Source: Cellulophaga baltica (lineage in GTDB: Bacteria > Bacteroidota > Bacteroidia > Flavobacteriales > Flavobacteriaceae). From it: 64,000 bases of DNA. Numbering within the stretch: the stretch's first letter is position 1; the number at the start of each line of letters is the position of its first letter. The position numbers were made by a program, and so were the translations under genes. Under the pieces are notes generated by a model. The model worked only from the letters and a program-made list of their open reading frames with translations. It was not told where the DNA came from and did no database searches. The DNA is taken from positions 389,464-453,463 of the forward strand of contig NZ_JAHKQN010000013.1 of NCBI RefSeq assembly GCF_018861125.1, read 5' to 3'. This document shows, piece by piece, positions 10,152 through 19,319 of this stretch.

Positions 10152-12353
10152 TTGGATTTATTAACCTTTACATATTCGCTTAAAGATATCCCCCTTGCAA
10201 TTGCTATTGTAGATCTAGATCTTTATGTAAAAGATTATTCTATTTCTTGGTACAAAAAATTTGGAATCACAAGGAAAGAACGTCAAGAAAACACAAACAT
10301 CAAATCAATTGCTAGTATTCCGGAAGATGTTTATCATTTAATACTATCTATAATTAATGGAGAAAATTCTCTTATAGAAAATTTTGAATGTAAGAACGAT
10401 CAAAGAGCCTGGTTTAATTGGAAAATTAGTGCTACAAAAGACGAGGATAACCGCATAACTGGTGCAGTTGTAATTGCAGATGATATTACAGAAAAAAAGA
10501 AGAAAGAAGAACTATTAATACAAGCACAATCTGTTGCTAAAATTGGTAGTTGGGAGCTTAATTTAACAACTAACCAAATATACTGGAGTGATGAGACCAA
10601 AGTAATTCATGAGGTTGGGTTAGATTACATTCCTAATCTTGATGAAGGAATTAACTTTTATAAAAAAGGAATTCATAGAGAGACAATTACTAACGCCATA
10701 AATAATGCTATTAATGAAGGAATTTCTTGGGAAAAAGAATTACAAATTACAACGGCAAAAGGCAATGATATATGGATCAGAGCAAAAGGCAAGCCTGAAA
10801 TAATTAATAATAAATGTGTTCGTGTTTTTGGAACATTTCAAAATATTGATAAATACAAAAAACAACAAATTGCATTTGAAAAAACCTCTGACCGATTAAA
10901 AGTAGCTACAGAAACAGCAAAAATTGGTATTTGGGAATATGATGTTAAAAACGATAATCTTATTTGGGATGATAATATGTACGAAATGTACAATATCAAT
11001 CTTAAAGAAAAAAATACAAAAGGGATATTAACTGCATGGAAAGAACGCTTGTGTAATAATGGTATACAAAACGACATTAAAGATTTGAGTACAACATTAG
11101 ATGTCTTGAATATGTTTAATACTGTTTTTAAAATAAGCCCTACTGGAGATGAAATACGATATATCAAATCAAAATTTACAACTATCGAAGATGGGTTTGG
11201 TAACATTACACGTTTGGTAGGTACAAATTGGGATATTACACAATTAAAAGTTAGCCAATTAAAATTATCGAAAAACGAAAAATCTTTTAAAGGTGTTTTC
11301 CAAAATTCATCAATTGGTATGGCATTGGTATCATTAGAAAACACATGGATTGATGTTAATGATAGTATTTGCGAAAGTTTTGGCTATTCAAAAGATGATT
11401 TACTAAATAAAAATTTTCAAGATATTACACATCCCAAAGATCTTACAAAGGGGTTTGATCGATTAGAACTACTTAAAAAGGGAGAGATTGATAATTATCA
11501 AATAGACAAAAGATATATAGATAAAGATGGGGCTATAGTTTACGCTATTTTAACAGTTACAGCTATTCGAAATTTTAAAGGCGAAGTTTCACATTTATTA
11601 ACTCAAATTTCAGATATTACCTCGAGAATTAATGCTGAAAATAAAACCAAAAAATTAAACACAGTTACTAAAAACCAAAATAAAAGTTTATTAAATTTTG
11701 CACATATAGTTTCTCATAATTTACGCTCACATTCATCAAACTTATCAATGTTAACTAAGTTTTTGTTAGACGAAAATAATGAAGATGAAATACAAGATCT
11801 TAAAAGAATGCTTAAAGATGCAACTGAAAGTTTAAATGATACAGTATACCATTTAAATGATGTTGTGCAAATTTCAACAAACACCGAAGACAAATTAAAA
11901 AGTGTTAATTTTAATAATGCGATAAAAGCTGTTCAACACAACATTAGTGCTTTAATAAGAGAAAAAAATGCTAATTGCATAATTGAGGTTCCTACAGATA
12001 AAAAAGTTCAAGTTGTTCCTGCCTATTTAGATAGCATATTATTAAATTTATTTACAAATAGTATAAAATATAGTTCTCCTAACCGAAAGTTGGAGATTAG
12101 TATAAAAGTTAAAGACATCAATAAAACTAGCATTCAATTAGAATTTAAAGATAATGGGCAAGGTATAGATCTAGTACGGCATGGTAAAAAACTATTCGGA
12201 ATGTACAAAACATTTCACACCCACAAGGATGCTCGAGGAATCGGATTATTTATAACAAAAAATCAAATTGAAGCTATGGGCGGAAGTATAAGCCTTACTA
12301 GTGAAGTTAATAAAGGAACAACATTTAATTTAATCTTTAAAAAAGGTTTATAA
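10152..12353 (+). CDS. Multi-PAS sensor histidine kinase (copy 1)
   Basis: A soluble 733-residue sensor kinase with no transmembrane segment, so it should sense a cytoplasmic signal. Four PAS domains are visible at about residues 5-118, 125-240, 250-368 and 375-490, followed by the kinase core. The phosphoacceptor is H522 in FAHIVSHNLR, the N-box is about residue 632 (NLFTNSIKYSS), and DNGQGID and the ARGIGLFI G-boxes follow. The start is unusual: the frame is open upstream only from about 10122 and holds no ATG or GTG before the first PAS, so TTG at 10152 is the best start. It is followed 20 bases on by a single-domain receiver, its probable partner. The same pair is repeated next door at 12866-15131; the kinase cores are very alike, but this copy has one extra PAS domain. 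Confidence 0.9.
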   Translation: MDLLTFTYSLKDIPLAIAIVDLDLYVKDYSISWYKKFGITRKERQENTNIKSIASIPEDVYHLILSIINGENSLIENFECKNDQRAWFNWKISATKDEDNRITGAVVIADDITEKKKKEELLIQAQSVAKIGSWELNLTTNQIYWSDETKVIHEVGLDYIPNLDEGINFYKKGIHRETITNAINNAINEGISWEKELQITTAKGNDIWIRAKGKPEIINNKCVRVFGTFQNIDKYKKQQIAFEKTSDRLKVATETAKIGIWEYDVKNDNLIWDDNMYEMYNINLKEKNTKGILTAWKERLCNNGIQNDIKDLSTTLDVLNMFNTVFKISPTGDEIRYIKSKFTTIEDGFGNITRLVGTNWDITQLKVSQLKLSKNEKSFKGVFQNSSIGMALVSLENTWIDVNDSICESFGYSKDDLLNKNFQDITHPKDLTKGFDRLELLKKGEIDNYQIDKRYIDKDGAIVYAILTVTAIRNFKGEVSHLLTQISDITSRINAENKTKKLNTVTKNQNKSLLNFAHIVSHNLRSHSSNLSMLTKFLLDENNEDEIQDLKRMLKDATESLNDTVYHLNDVVQISTNTEDKLKSVNFNNAIKAVQHNISALIREKNANCIIEVPTDKKVQVVPAYLDSILLNLFTNSIKYSSPNRKLEISIKVKDINKTSIQLEFKDNGQGIDLVRHGKKLFGMYKTFHTHKDARGIGLFITKNQIEAMGGSISLTSEVNKGTTFNLIFKKGL

Positions 12354-12373
12354 CCAAAATACCCCCCAGTATT

Positions 12374-12778
12374 ATGAATAAAATTGAACGTGCTTGCGTT
12401 ATTGACGATGATCCAATATGCGTATTCGGAATTAAAAAAATTCTCAAAAAAGTAGGTTTTTGTAACGAAATTATTGTATTTAAAAATGGTTTTGAAGCTA
12501 TTAATGGTTTAAAAGATTTATTGAAACAAAATAAACCATTACCTCAAATTATCTTTTTAGATTTAAATATGCCAATTATGGATGGATGGGATTTTTTAGA
12601 GGATTTTATTAAAATTCCAAATGCCAATAGAACATATGTAGCTATTTATATCATAAGCTCTTCACTAGATCCTCGCGATCTAGAAAAAGTAAAAGAATAT
12701 AGCTCAGTTACTAATTATTTGATTAAACCTATTACCTCTGAAAAAATTGACACTGTAATTGGTGAGTATTTAAATTAA
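12374..12778 (+). CDS. Stand-alone receiver-domain response regulator (copy 1)
   Basis: A 134-residue single receiver domain with no output domain. The acidic pocket is D11/D12, the phosphoacceptor is D63 (FLDLNMPIMDGWDF), the switch Ser is in the SSS at 95-97, and K118 is in the conserved KP pair. Lacking a DNA-binding part, it must act by protein contact, as a phosphate sink, or as the middle step of a relay. It sits 20 bases after the kinase gene and so is surely its partner. Copy 2 at 14718 is clearly related (both read MPIM-(D/N)-GW after the Asp). Confidence 0.94.
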   Translation: MNKIERACVIDDDPICVFGIKKILKKVGFCNEIIVFKNGFEAINGLKDLLKQNKPLPQIIFLDLNMPIMDGWDFLEDFIKIPNANRTYVAIYIISSSLDPRDLEKVKEYSSVTNYLIKPITSEKIDTVIGEYLN

Positions 12779-12865
12779 TTTCGTATTATAGAGTTAATTA
12801 ACTAAAAGTCAACTATTAAACTCAACCCATTTACAACATTTTACTAATTTTAATAAAATGCCAAA

Positions 12866-14710
12866 ATGAAAGTCTCAGAAACCTTCTCACATCTTAATAA
12901 AGATGAAGCATTTGTTAAAAATGCAACATCACCAATTGCTATACTAGATGAAAATCTCAATTTTTTATCATGCTCAAAAAAATGGGAGTCAGTATATAAA
13001 ACACCTTTAAATTCTATTTTAGGGGAAAATTTTTTTGAAGCTATGCCAAATTTCCCAAAATGCTTTCAAGAAAAATTAGCAGGTGCTATCAATGGTGAAA
13101 GTCAAATTTCAAATGGAAAAAGTATCCAATTGAATAATGGCCAGCCTGTTTGTGTAAAATATAATATAAGGCCTCGCGTTTCAAACAAAAGAATTACTGG
13201 AGTAATAGCAGAATTAACAATGACAGAATCTAACAACATGGAAAGTTTGTTAGATGATGCTCAAAAAGTTGCTCGAACGGGAGCTTGGGAAGTTGATCTT
13301 AAAACCAATAAAGTTCTTTGGACTAAAATGGTAAATATTATTCACGAAGTAGAACCAGGTTACACTCCAAGCACTTATGAAGAATGCTTTGAGCATTTTA
13401 AGGAAGGAGAGTATCGTAATAAAATTTATGAAGCAGCTAACAGAGCAGTAAATGAAAACATTCCTTGGGACGAAGAGGTAATAATGATTACTGCCAAAGG
13501 AAAAGAGATTTGGATTAGAACAAAAGGCCAAGCTGAGTTTATAGATGGACAATGTGTTAGAATTTATGGTATATGCCAAGATATAAACGAATTTAAGTTA
13601 GAAGAATTAAAATATAGAGAAGCAGCTGAACAACTAAAGAGAGCTGTAACTGTATCAAAAGTTGCCACTTGGGAATTTCATTTAAACGATAAACTTGCGA
13701 TATGGGATGACACTTGTTTTGAACTTCACAACATTGATAAAAACAATTACAACGGTAGTCTATTTGCAAGATGGAAAAAATCTATTCATCCTGATGATGT
13801 TGATGTTATTGAAAACTTATTTACGGAGTATAAAAATGAAATAACATCAAAAACCAATACAATTCATTACAGGGTTTTATTTCCTAATAATCAAGTGCGA
13901 ACATTAAAGGCTACGCTAACATTTATTTCTGAAATTGACAGTAAAACATACAAAGCTGTTGGTGTTTGTGTTGATGTAACAAAGGAAAAAATAGCAGAAA
14001 AAAAACTTAAACAATACGCCAATATTACCAGTGAGCAAAACAATAATTTGACCAATTTTGCTCATATGGTTTCACATGATTTAAGAGCACATTCTACCAA
14101 TCTATCTGTATTAACTAGATTACTTCTTGATGAAAAAAATGAAGACCAGAAAACACAAATTTTAGCAATGTTAAAAAGTGCTACAGATAGTTTAAACAGT
14201 ACTGTTTACAATTTAAATGAGGTTACACAATCAAGTGATACTACAAATATTGAAGAGAAATTATCACAAGTAAATCTTTTAAAAGTATTACAAAATGTCA
14301 AAAACAATATTAGCTTAAAATTCAATAAGAAAGAAGCAACAAGTATTTTTGATGTTCCGCCAAATGTAGAAGTTACCGTTGTTCCTGCTTATTTAGATAG
14401 TATTTTATTAAATTTATTCTCAAATAGCCTTAATTATAGTGCACCCCAACGTAAACCAGTCATTACAGTAAAATCAAAAACTTATGGTAATAAGACAAAA
14501 ATTGATTTTATAGACAATGGTAGGGGTATCGATTTAAATGTTGCGGGAAAAAATATCTTTGGAATGAATAAAACTTTTCATCGTAATAAAGATGCAAGAG
14601 GCGTTGGCCTTTATATTACAAAAAATCAAGTTGAGGCTATGGGTGGCAATATTTCTGTAACTAGCAAAATAGATGTTGGTACAACATTCACTATTACATT
14701 AAACAAATAA
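12866..14710 (+). CDS. Multi-PAS sensor histidine kinase (copy 2)
   Basis: A soluble 614-residue kinase, paralogue of the 10152-12353 product. Three PAS domains lie at about residues 10-122, 128-245 and 255-380; the kinase core follows with H404 in FAHMVSHDLR as phosphoacceptor and the same N-box (LLNLFSNSLNYSA), DNGRGID and ARGVGLYI motifs. Long identical runs are shared with copy 1, such as VPAYLDSILLNLF and the KNQ(I/V)EAMGG end. The fourth PAS of copy 1 is missing here, so a domain was gained or lost after duplication. No transmembrane segments are present. It has a normal ATG start and lies 88 bases after the first receiver gene, so all four genes may be one transcript. Confidence 0.93.
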   Translation: MKVSETFSHLNKDEAFVKNATSPIAILDENLNFLSCSKKWESVYKTPLNSILGENFFEAMPNFPKCFQEKLAGAINGESQISNGKSIQLNNGQPVCVKYNIRPRVSNKRITGVIAELTMTESNNMESLLDDAQKVARTGAWEVDLKTNKVLWTKMVNIIHEVEPGYTPSTYEECFEHFKEGEYRNKIYEAANRAVNENIPWDEEVIMITAKGKEIWIRTKGQAEFIDGQCVRIYGICQDINEFKLEELKYREAAEQLKRAVTVSKVATWEFHLNDKLAIWDDTCFELHNIDKNNYNGSLFARWKKSIHPDDVDVIENLFTEYKNEITSKTNTIHYRVLFPNNQVRTLKATLTFISEIDSKTYKAVGVCVDVTKEKIAEKKLKQYANITSEQNNNLTNFAHMVSHDLRAHSTNLSVLTRLLLDEKNEDQKTQILAMLKSATDSLNSTVYNLNEVTQSSDTTNIEEKLSQVNLLKVLQNVKNNISLKFNKKEATSIFDVPPNVEVTVVPAYLDSILLNLFSNSLNYSAPQRKPVITVKSKTYGNKTKIDFIDNGRGIDLNVAGKNIFGMNKTFHRNKDARGVGLYITKNQVEAMGGNISVTSKIDVGTTFTITLNK

Positions 14711-14717
14711 TTAAATT

Positions 14718-15131
14718 GTGGAAAAAAATCATAAGCTTATTTATTTTATAGATGACGACCCTATTATAGTTTTTATTTCTAAAAAATTAATGGCTGAAAT
14801 AGATTACAGCCAAGAAATTAAGGAGTTTGATAATGGAAAATCAGCAATTGAAGCACTAATTACTGCTAGCGAAAAAGACCAACAAATACCCGCTATTATA
14901 TTTGTAGATCTAAGCATGCCTATAATGAACGGGTGGGAGTTTTTAGAAAATTTTCAAAAAGCAAAAATTAAAAACAAAGAAAATATAACCATAGTTGTAC
15001 TTAGCTCATCTATTAGTGCTTCTGAAATTGAAATGGTAAAAGGTTATCCTATTGTTCAAGATTATATTGTAAAACCCATTACTCCTGCCGATTTAAATAA
15101 AATAAATAGCAGTATAAAAATCAACGAATAG
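14718..15131 (+). CDS. Stand-alone receiver-domain response regulator (copy 2)
   Basis: A 137-residue lone receiver with D12/D13, phosphoacceptor D64 (FVDLSMPIMNGWEF), the SSS switch region at 96-98 and K119. It starts with GTG at 14718: the codon two before it is a stop (TAA at 14712), so no ATG is possible without losing the first beta strand. It lies 7 bases after the second kinase and is its likely partner. No output domain is present. The last 11 bases overlap the convergent lipoprotein gene. Confidence 0.94.
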   Translation: MEKNHKLIYFIDDDPIIVFISKKLMAEIDYSQEIKEFDNGKSAIEALITASEKDQQIPAIIFVDLSMPIMNGWEFLENFQKAKIKNKENITIVVLSSSISASEIEMVKGYPIVQDYIVKPITPADLNKINSSIKINE

Positions 15132-16488
15132 TTGGCGTATAACCATCTGGTGCATTTTGTGGCAAATTTATGGTGCCTGAATCTCCAGTGTCATTATATA
15201 TTTCCCATTCGGCAAAGGTGTATATGGGGTTTGATTTGGTAACAGCTTCCTTTCTAAATGCTCTACCATCTTCAAATTCATGGTTTGTACCAGAACCATC
15301 TTCACCTACAATGCCAAAAATATCTATTAATTTTCCAAATGGATCAACAAGCGTTATATTATCATCTCCATTTGAATCTGCAGCACTACCTGTATTACCC
15401 TCTAAATTTGCCGTAACACCATAAACTGTATTAAATACAATACTATCCGTAGCAACAACAAAAGTACTTTTAGGTGCAATAAATTGACCTGTTAAGTTTA
15501 TACTAGAACCTACTTCTAAATTAGCATTTGTATATCTATTTAAAGTCCAGCCTTTTAAACTTAAGGTGTCTTCACTGGTATTATAGAGTTCTATAAACCT
15601 AGCATCTGCATTGTTATTAGGGTCGGCAATTTCTGAAATGAATATCTCGTCAGATGTAAATTCATCAATTACATCTTCACAACGATCATTATTAAAATTA
15701 ATATCATTTAAATCTCGGATAATCAAATAGTAATTTAAATTTTCTTTGTGTAAGATTCCTTTAACCTCCCCACTTCCATCTGGTAATTGCATCGCTTGAA
15801 AATCAGAATAACCACTGTTCAATAACTCAAGTTGATTATCGTCACAGTCAATTAGGCTTCTTGTAGTTTCTTCTGTTTCTATAGCAAAAGGTTGGCCAAC
15901 CTCCTCTAAAACGAACTCTGTATTATCAAATGACACCAGCGTATTCACATAAGCATCTATTGATTCACTTAAAGATAATTTTGTTGGCTCTAAAACCTCT
16001 TCAGCATCACACATCACAAAAATATGTTCATCAATAACTGTAGCAGGTAATCTACCAACAGAAGCATTACCAAAGGCACTAAACACTCCACCCAAAGAAT
16101 AAATTCCATTACTCTGACCTAAATACAAACCTTTTAGCTTTATGCTAATTTTTGTACCTATTGGATAAAATAAATAAGTATCTCGAAGATCAATTTCTAT
16201 TTGAAAACCTGCAGTTGGATCACTAGCCTTATCCTGAAAATGAAGCACACTGTAAAAATTACCAGCTTCATCTGAAGAAATTACATACCCTTCAATAATT
16301 AAATCTTCTTGTATTTGAATAGTTTCATTTACATACAAACTTTTCACAATATCATATGTTGTATTTACACCTACATCATCTATACAATTTGGCTCTAAAT
16401 TTTTAAAACTACGATCTTTCACACAAGAGCTTATGCATAGTAAAATACAAATGACATAAATAAAAAGTTGATATTTTTTAAAACCCAT
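15121..16488 (-). CDS. Lipoprotein with DUF5689 and lamin-tail domains
   Basis: A 455-residue lipoprotein (signal ends ...CISSC, lipidated Cys at residue 22). Residues of about 35-270 match the look of DUF5689, an OB-fold-like region in which 'IIEGYVISSDEAGNFYSVLHFQD' is typical of nucleic-acid/OB-fold segments of secreted nucleases. Residues of about 283-400 form a lamin-tail domain, recognisable from IFISEIADPNN and RFIELYNTSEDTLSLKGW. Lamin-tail and OB-fold modules occur together with an EEP nuclease domain in secreted nucleases of the ExeM kind. Here the gene starts 3 bases after the TonB receptor stop, so receptor and lipoprotein form an operon, and an exported EEP protein is encoded just beyond the receptor. 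I infer a surface partner of the receptor in nucleic-acid or nucleotide scavenging; it is not proven. Confidence 0.9.
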   Translation of the reverse strand: MGFKKYQLFIYVICILLCISSCVKDRSFKNLEPNCIDDVGVNTTYDIVKSLYVNETIQIQEDLIIEGYVISSDEAGNFYSVLHFQDKASDPTAGFQIEIDLRDTYLFYPIGTKISIKLKGLYLGQSNGIYSLGGVFSAFGNASVGRLPATVIDEHIFVMCDAEEVLEPTKLSLSESIDAYVNTLVSFDNTEFVLEEVGQPFAIETEETTRSLIDCDDNQLELLNSGYSDFQAMQLPDGSGEVKGILHKENLNYYLIIRDLNDINFNNDRCEDVIDEFTSDEIFISEIADPNNNADARFIELYNTSEDTLSLKGWTLNRYTNANLEVGSSINLTGQFIAPKSTFVVATDSIVFNTVYGVTANLEGNTGSAADSNGDDNITLVDPFGKLIDIFGIVGEDGSGTNHEFEDGRAFRKEAVTKSNPIYTFAEWEIYNDTGDSGTINLPQNAPDGYTPTIR

Positions 16489-16491
16489 ACT

Positions 16492-19221
16492 TTATAGACT
16501 TATTGAAAAATTTAAAAAATATGTGCGACCGTAACCATACCAATACTTGGGTGCAAATGATGGCCTACCGCTTAAATTATCTTGTTTTAACTGACCGTAA
16601 TTACCATTTCTACTTTGTTCATACCCACCAGTTCTAAATACAGCATCAAAAACATTACTTACACTAGCAAAAACACTAATATATTTACCATTTTTCAACC
16701 AAGATTTACCACCTACAACATTTAAAAGGTAAAAATTATCTAATGATTTTTGAGCAAGTAAAGCATTTACATTTTCTTCAGTTGCATCTGCAAAGTTTTG
16801 ACCAGTTTCAGGATCTATATAAAAACTTCGTGTACGAGTTATGGTTGATATATTTGCGTAATTATTGGCTAGATAATTAGCGGTTAGCCCTGCCCACCAA
16901 TATTTTGGGTCACGGTAATTTATACCTAATGCGAATGCTTTTTGTGGGCCTTGAGCAAGTTTATAATCTTTAATTTTTGCTTCACCTAAAGCTATAGCTC
17001 CCTCTAAATTAATCAGGTCTTCTTCAGCACCTGACGTATCAAAATTAATGGTGACTGAGGGGTTGTTCGCATACACGTATTTACCAACAGCCGCTACTGC
17101 AGTTAATTGAACCGCTGGTGATAATTGATATTCTAACCCAAGTTCTGTTCCCATATGTAGTTTATCTAAACCCGTAAGTACTTCTTGAACAAAATCTGAA
17201 CCTACACCTGTATCAACAAAAAAGAAATTAATATCTGTAGTGTTTTGAAAACGGGTGTAAAAACTTGTAAATCTTCCTGTAAGTTTTGGAAATCTTAAAA
17301 AATAAGATGCATCAATTGTTGTTATTTTTTCAGAAGTTAAATCAGGTACCGTTAAATTATTTTCTCTAGGATTTATAAATACATTTTGCAAGGTTGGTGC
17401 TAAATTTAAGATTGCTCCATTTGCTTGCAACCAATTTCGACCATTTAATTTATAGGTAAGCCCTGTCTTAATTCCGTAATCTGAAAATTTAATTTTATCA
17501 CTTTTACCTAATGAGTTATCAATAAAACGTTCATTTTGGTATAAACCATCTCTTTGATGATTAGTGTTTTTATAATTTACACTTAAAAATACTTTCCATT
17601 TATTAAGCTCATATTTAAATTGAACAAATGCATTATTTTCATTTGAACGTATAGTGTAATTATAATTAAATATGTCATTTTCAGTTTTATTTATTTCACT
17701 ATTTATATCGTTCAACGTATTAGAAAAAGTATCAATATCTTCATGATAATCTGCTCCTAACAAATCATTTATTAAGGCGTAGTTTTTAGATTTTAATTTT
17801 CGGTATGATAAACCAAAATCTAATGAAATTTGATTATTGAAAGTAAAATTACCAACTGTGCTTAATGAAGTTTTAGTATCTTTTATTACATCATCATACA
17901 AAACATAAGCCGCTTTTTCTCGGCTATTTGCGGTATAAATATGATTCCAATTTAATTGAGGGTTTTTAATAAAACCAACTTTAGCAGTGTTTGCACTCAA
18001 AAAATTAGCACCTAACGAACTATTTAAATAAAAACTAGGTAAGTAACGGTAATAAGTTGGGTCAGGATTTGGAGCATCATAGTAACCCAATCGACTTCTG
18101 GTATTCTCTCCTGTTTGATATGAAACTCCTGTAGTTAATGTTAGCTTATCTGTTTCAAAAAAGTGATTAAACATTACTATTGGCTCTGCAATTTTTCGCT
18201 CTCTTGAATTTCTAATTTTGCCGTTTTGGATACCCCAATAAGGATTGTATTTATTACCAACCAAATTAAATACTTCTTCTGTAATTGCTGATGATCTTCC
18301 TCTACGGTTCGATGCCAACATACTTGTAAACAAGAAACTATTTTTATCATTAATCTTATATTCTAAAGCTCCAAAAAATGAATAAGCATCATATAACGTA
18401 CCTGAAATATATCCTTCTTTTGACCATCTTCTTGAACCAGAAATACTATATGCTAATCCTTTTTTACTAATTGGAGCAGTATAAGTTGCCATAATTCTGG
18501 CACCATAGGTTCTATTTGATGCAGATGATGACAACCGCAAACCAGAGCGCATTTTAGAGGGCCTAGTATCAATATTCGTAACACCCAGTACCCCTCCAAA
18601 ACTATATACTGAAGCTTGTAGGCCATTAGTAAATTGCTGATTTCTGGTTACATCATTTAACCCTCCCCAATTATTCCACTGAGGTCTACCATCATAGAAT
18701 TTATTCATTTCTGTGCCATTAATCAATACTTTACTTTGTTTAGAATCGTAACCACGAACTCTAAAAAATGCTTGTCCAAAATCAAAAGCTGCTTTGTTTA
18801 GAAAAATATCTCTTGTAGCTTGCAATAAACCAGCACTGTTTGAACTAACTTCATCATCATGCAATTCTGCATCAGTAAGTGTTATTAGATTATCGTTTTT
18901 TTCTATCGATATATCTCGGCCTAAATAAATAACACCGAGCTCAATCAAATTTTCATCGATAAATACAGGAATTCTTTTTGTAGTATAATCAGAAAGTGAA
19001 ATGATTAATATTTGTTCCTCTACGAGCTTTGTTTTTAATGCAAAAGCTCCTTGTTCATTATTTTTAAAGATGGTTAAATCATTCTCTAAATTGATAGAAA
19101 CATTTTTTAAAATTTCTTTAGATTGTGCATCCCGAATTTCACCCAATATTATGGATGTTGATTGTGCAAATAATACATTAATATGAAATGTAAGACAGTA
19201 AAAAACGATTATATATCGCAT
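16492..19221 (-). CDS. TonB-dependent outer-membrane receptor (partner of DUF5689/lamin-tail lipoprotein)
   Basis: A 909-residue receptor. A signal peptide ends at about residue 19 (LFAQ), followed by a carboxypeptidase-regulatory-like domain (about 22-100), the plug (about 130-230; 'FFRVRGYDSKQSKVLINGTEMN' region) and a beta barrel ending in a C-terminal aromatic/hydrophobic strand (YFLNFSISL). It imports an energised substrate across the outer membrane with TonB-ExbBD. There is no SusD gene, so it is not a glycan SusCD pair; instead a DUF5689/lamin-tail lipoprotein follows after 3 bases, and an EEP-family exported protein is divergently encoded 98 bases upstream. That company suggests nucleic-acid-derived material or phosphate compounds as cargo, which is inference. 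Confidence 0.95.
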   Translation of the reverse strand: MRYIIVFYCLTFHINVLFAQSTSIILGEIRDAQSKEILKNVSINLENDLTIFKNNEQGAFALKTKLVEEQILIISLSDYTTKRIPVFIDENLIELGVIYLGRDISIEKNDNLITLTDAELHDDEVSSNSAGLLQATRDIFLNKAAFDFGQAFFRVRGYDSKQSKVLINGTEMNKFYDGRPQWNNWGGLNDVTRNQQFTNGLQASVYSFGGVLGVTNIDTRPSKMRSGLRLSSSASNRTYGARIMATYTAPISKKGLAYSISGSRRWSKEGYISGTLYDAYSFFGALEYKINDKNSFLFTSMLASNRRGRSSAITEEVFNLVGNKYNPYWGIQNGKIRNSRERKIAEPIVMFNHFFETDKLTLTTGVSYQTGENTRSRLGYYDAPNPDPTYYRYLPSFYLNSSLGANFLSANTAKVGFIKNPQLNWNHIYTANSREKAAYVLYDDVIKDTKTSLSTVGNFTFNNQISLDFGLSYRKLKSKNYALINDLLGADYHEDIDTFSNTLNDINSEINKTENDIFNYNYTIRSNENNAFVQFKYELNKWKVFLSVNYKNTNHQRDGLYQNERFIDNSLGKSDKIKFSDYGIKTGLTYKLNGRNWLQANGAILNLAPTLQNVFINPRENNLTVPDLTSEKITTIDASYFLRFPKLTGRFTSFYTRFQNTTDINFFFVDTGVGSDFVQEVLTGLDKLHMGTELGLEYQLSPAVQLTAVAAVGKYVYANNPSVTINFDTSGAEEDLINLEGAIALGEAKIKDYKLAQGPQKAFALGINYRDPKYWWAGLTANYLANNYANISTITRTRSFYIDPETGQNFADATEENVNALLAQKSLDNFYLLNVVGGKSWLKNGKYISVFASVSNVFDAVFRTGGYEQSRNGNYGQLKQDNLSGRPSFAPKYWYGYGRTYFLNFSISL

Positions 19222-19319
19222 GCAGAATGGTTAGTTCAATGGCAATATACATAAAATTTAACTTTTTTTTAAGAAATTGATGTAATATATGTAGTTTTAT
19301 AAAGAAAATTCTGCTAGAA

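Noticed and set aside
10838-11344. A 168-residue minus-strand frame inside the first kinase
   Set aside because: Shadow of the kinase coding sequence; no independent evidence.
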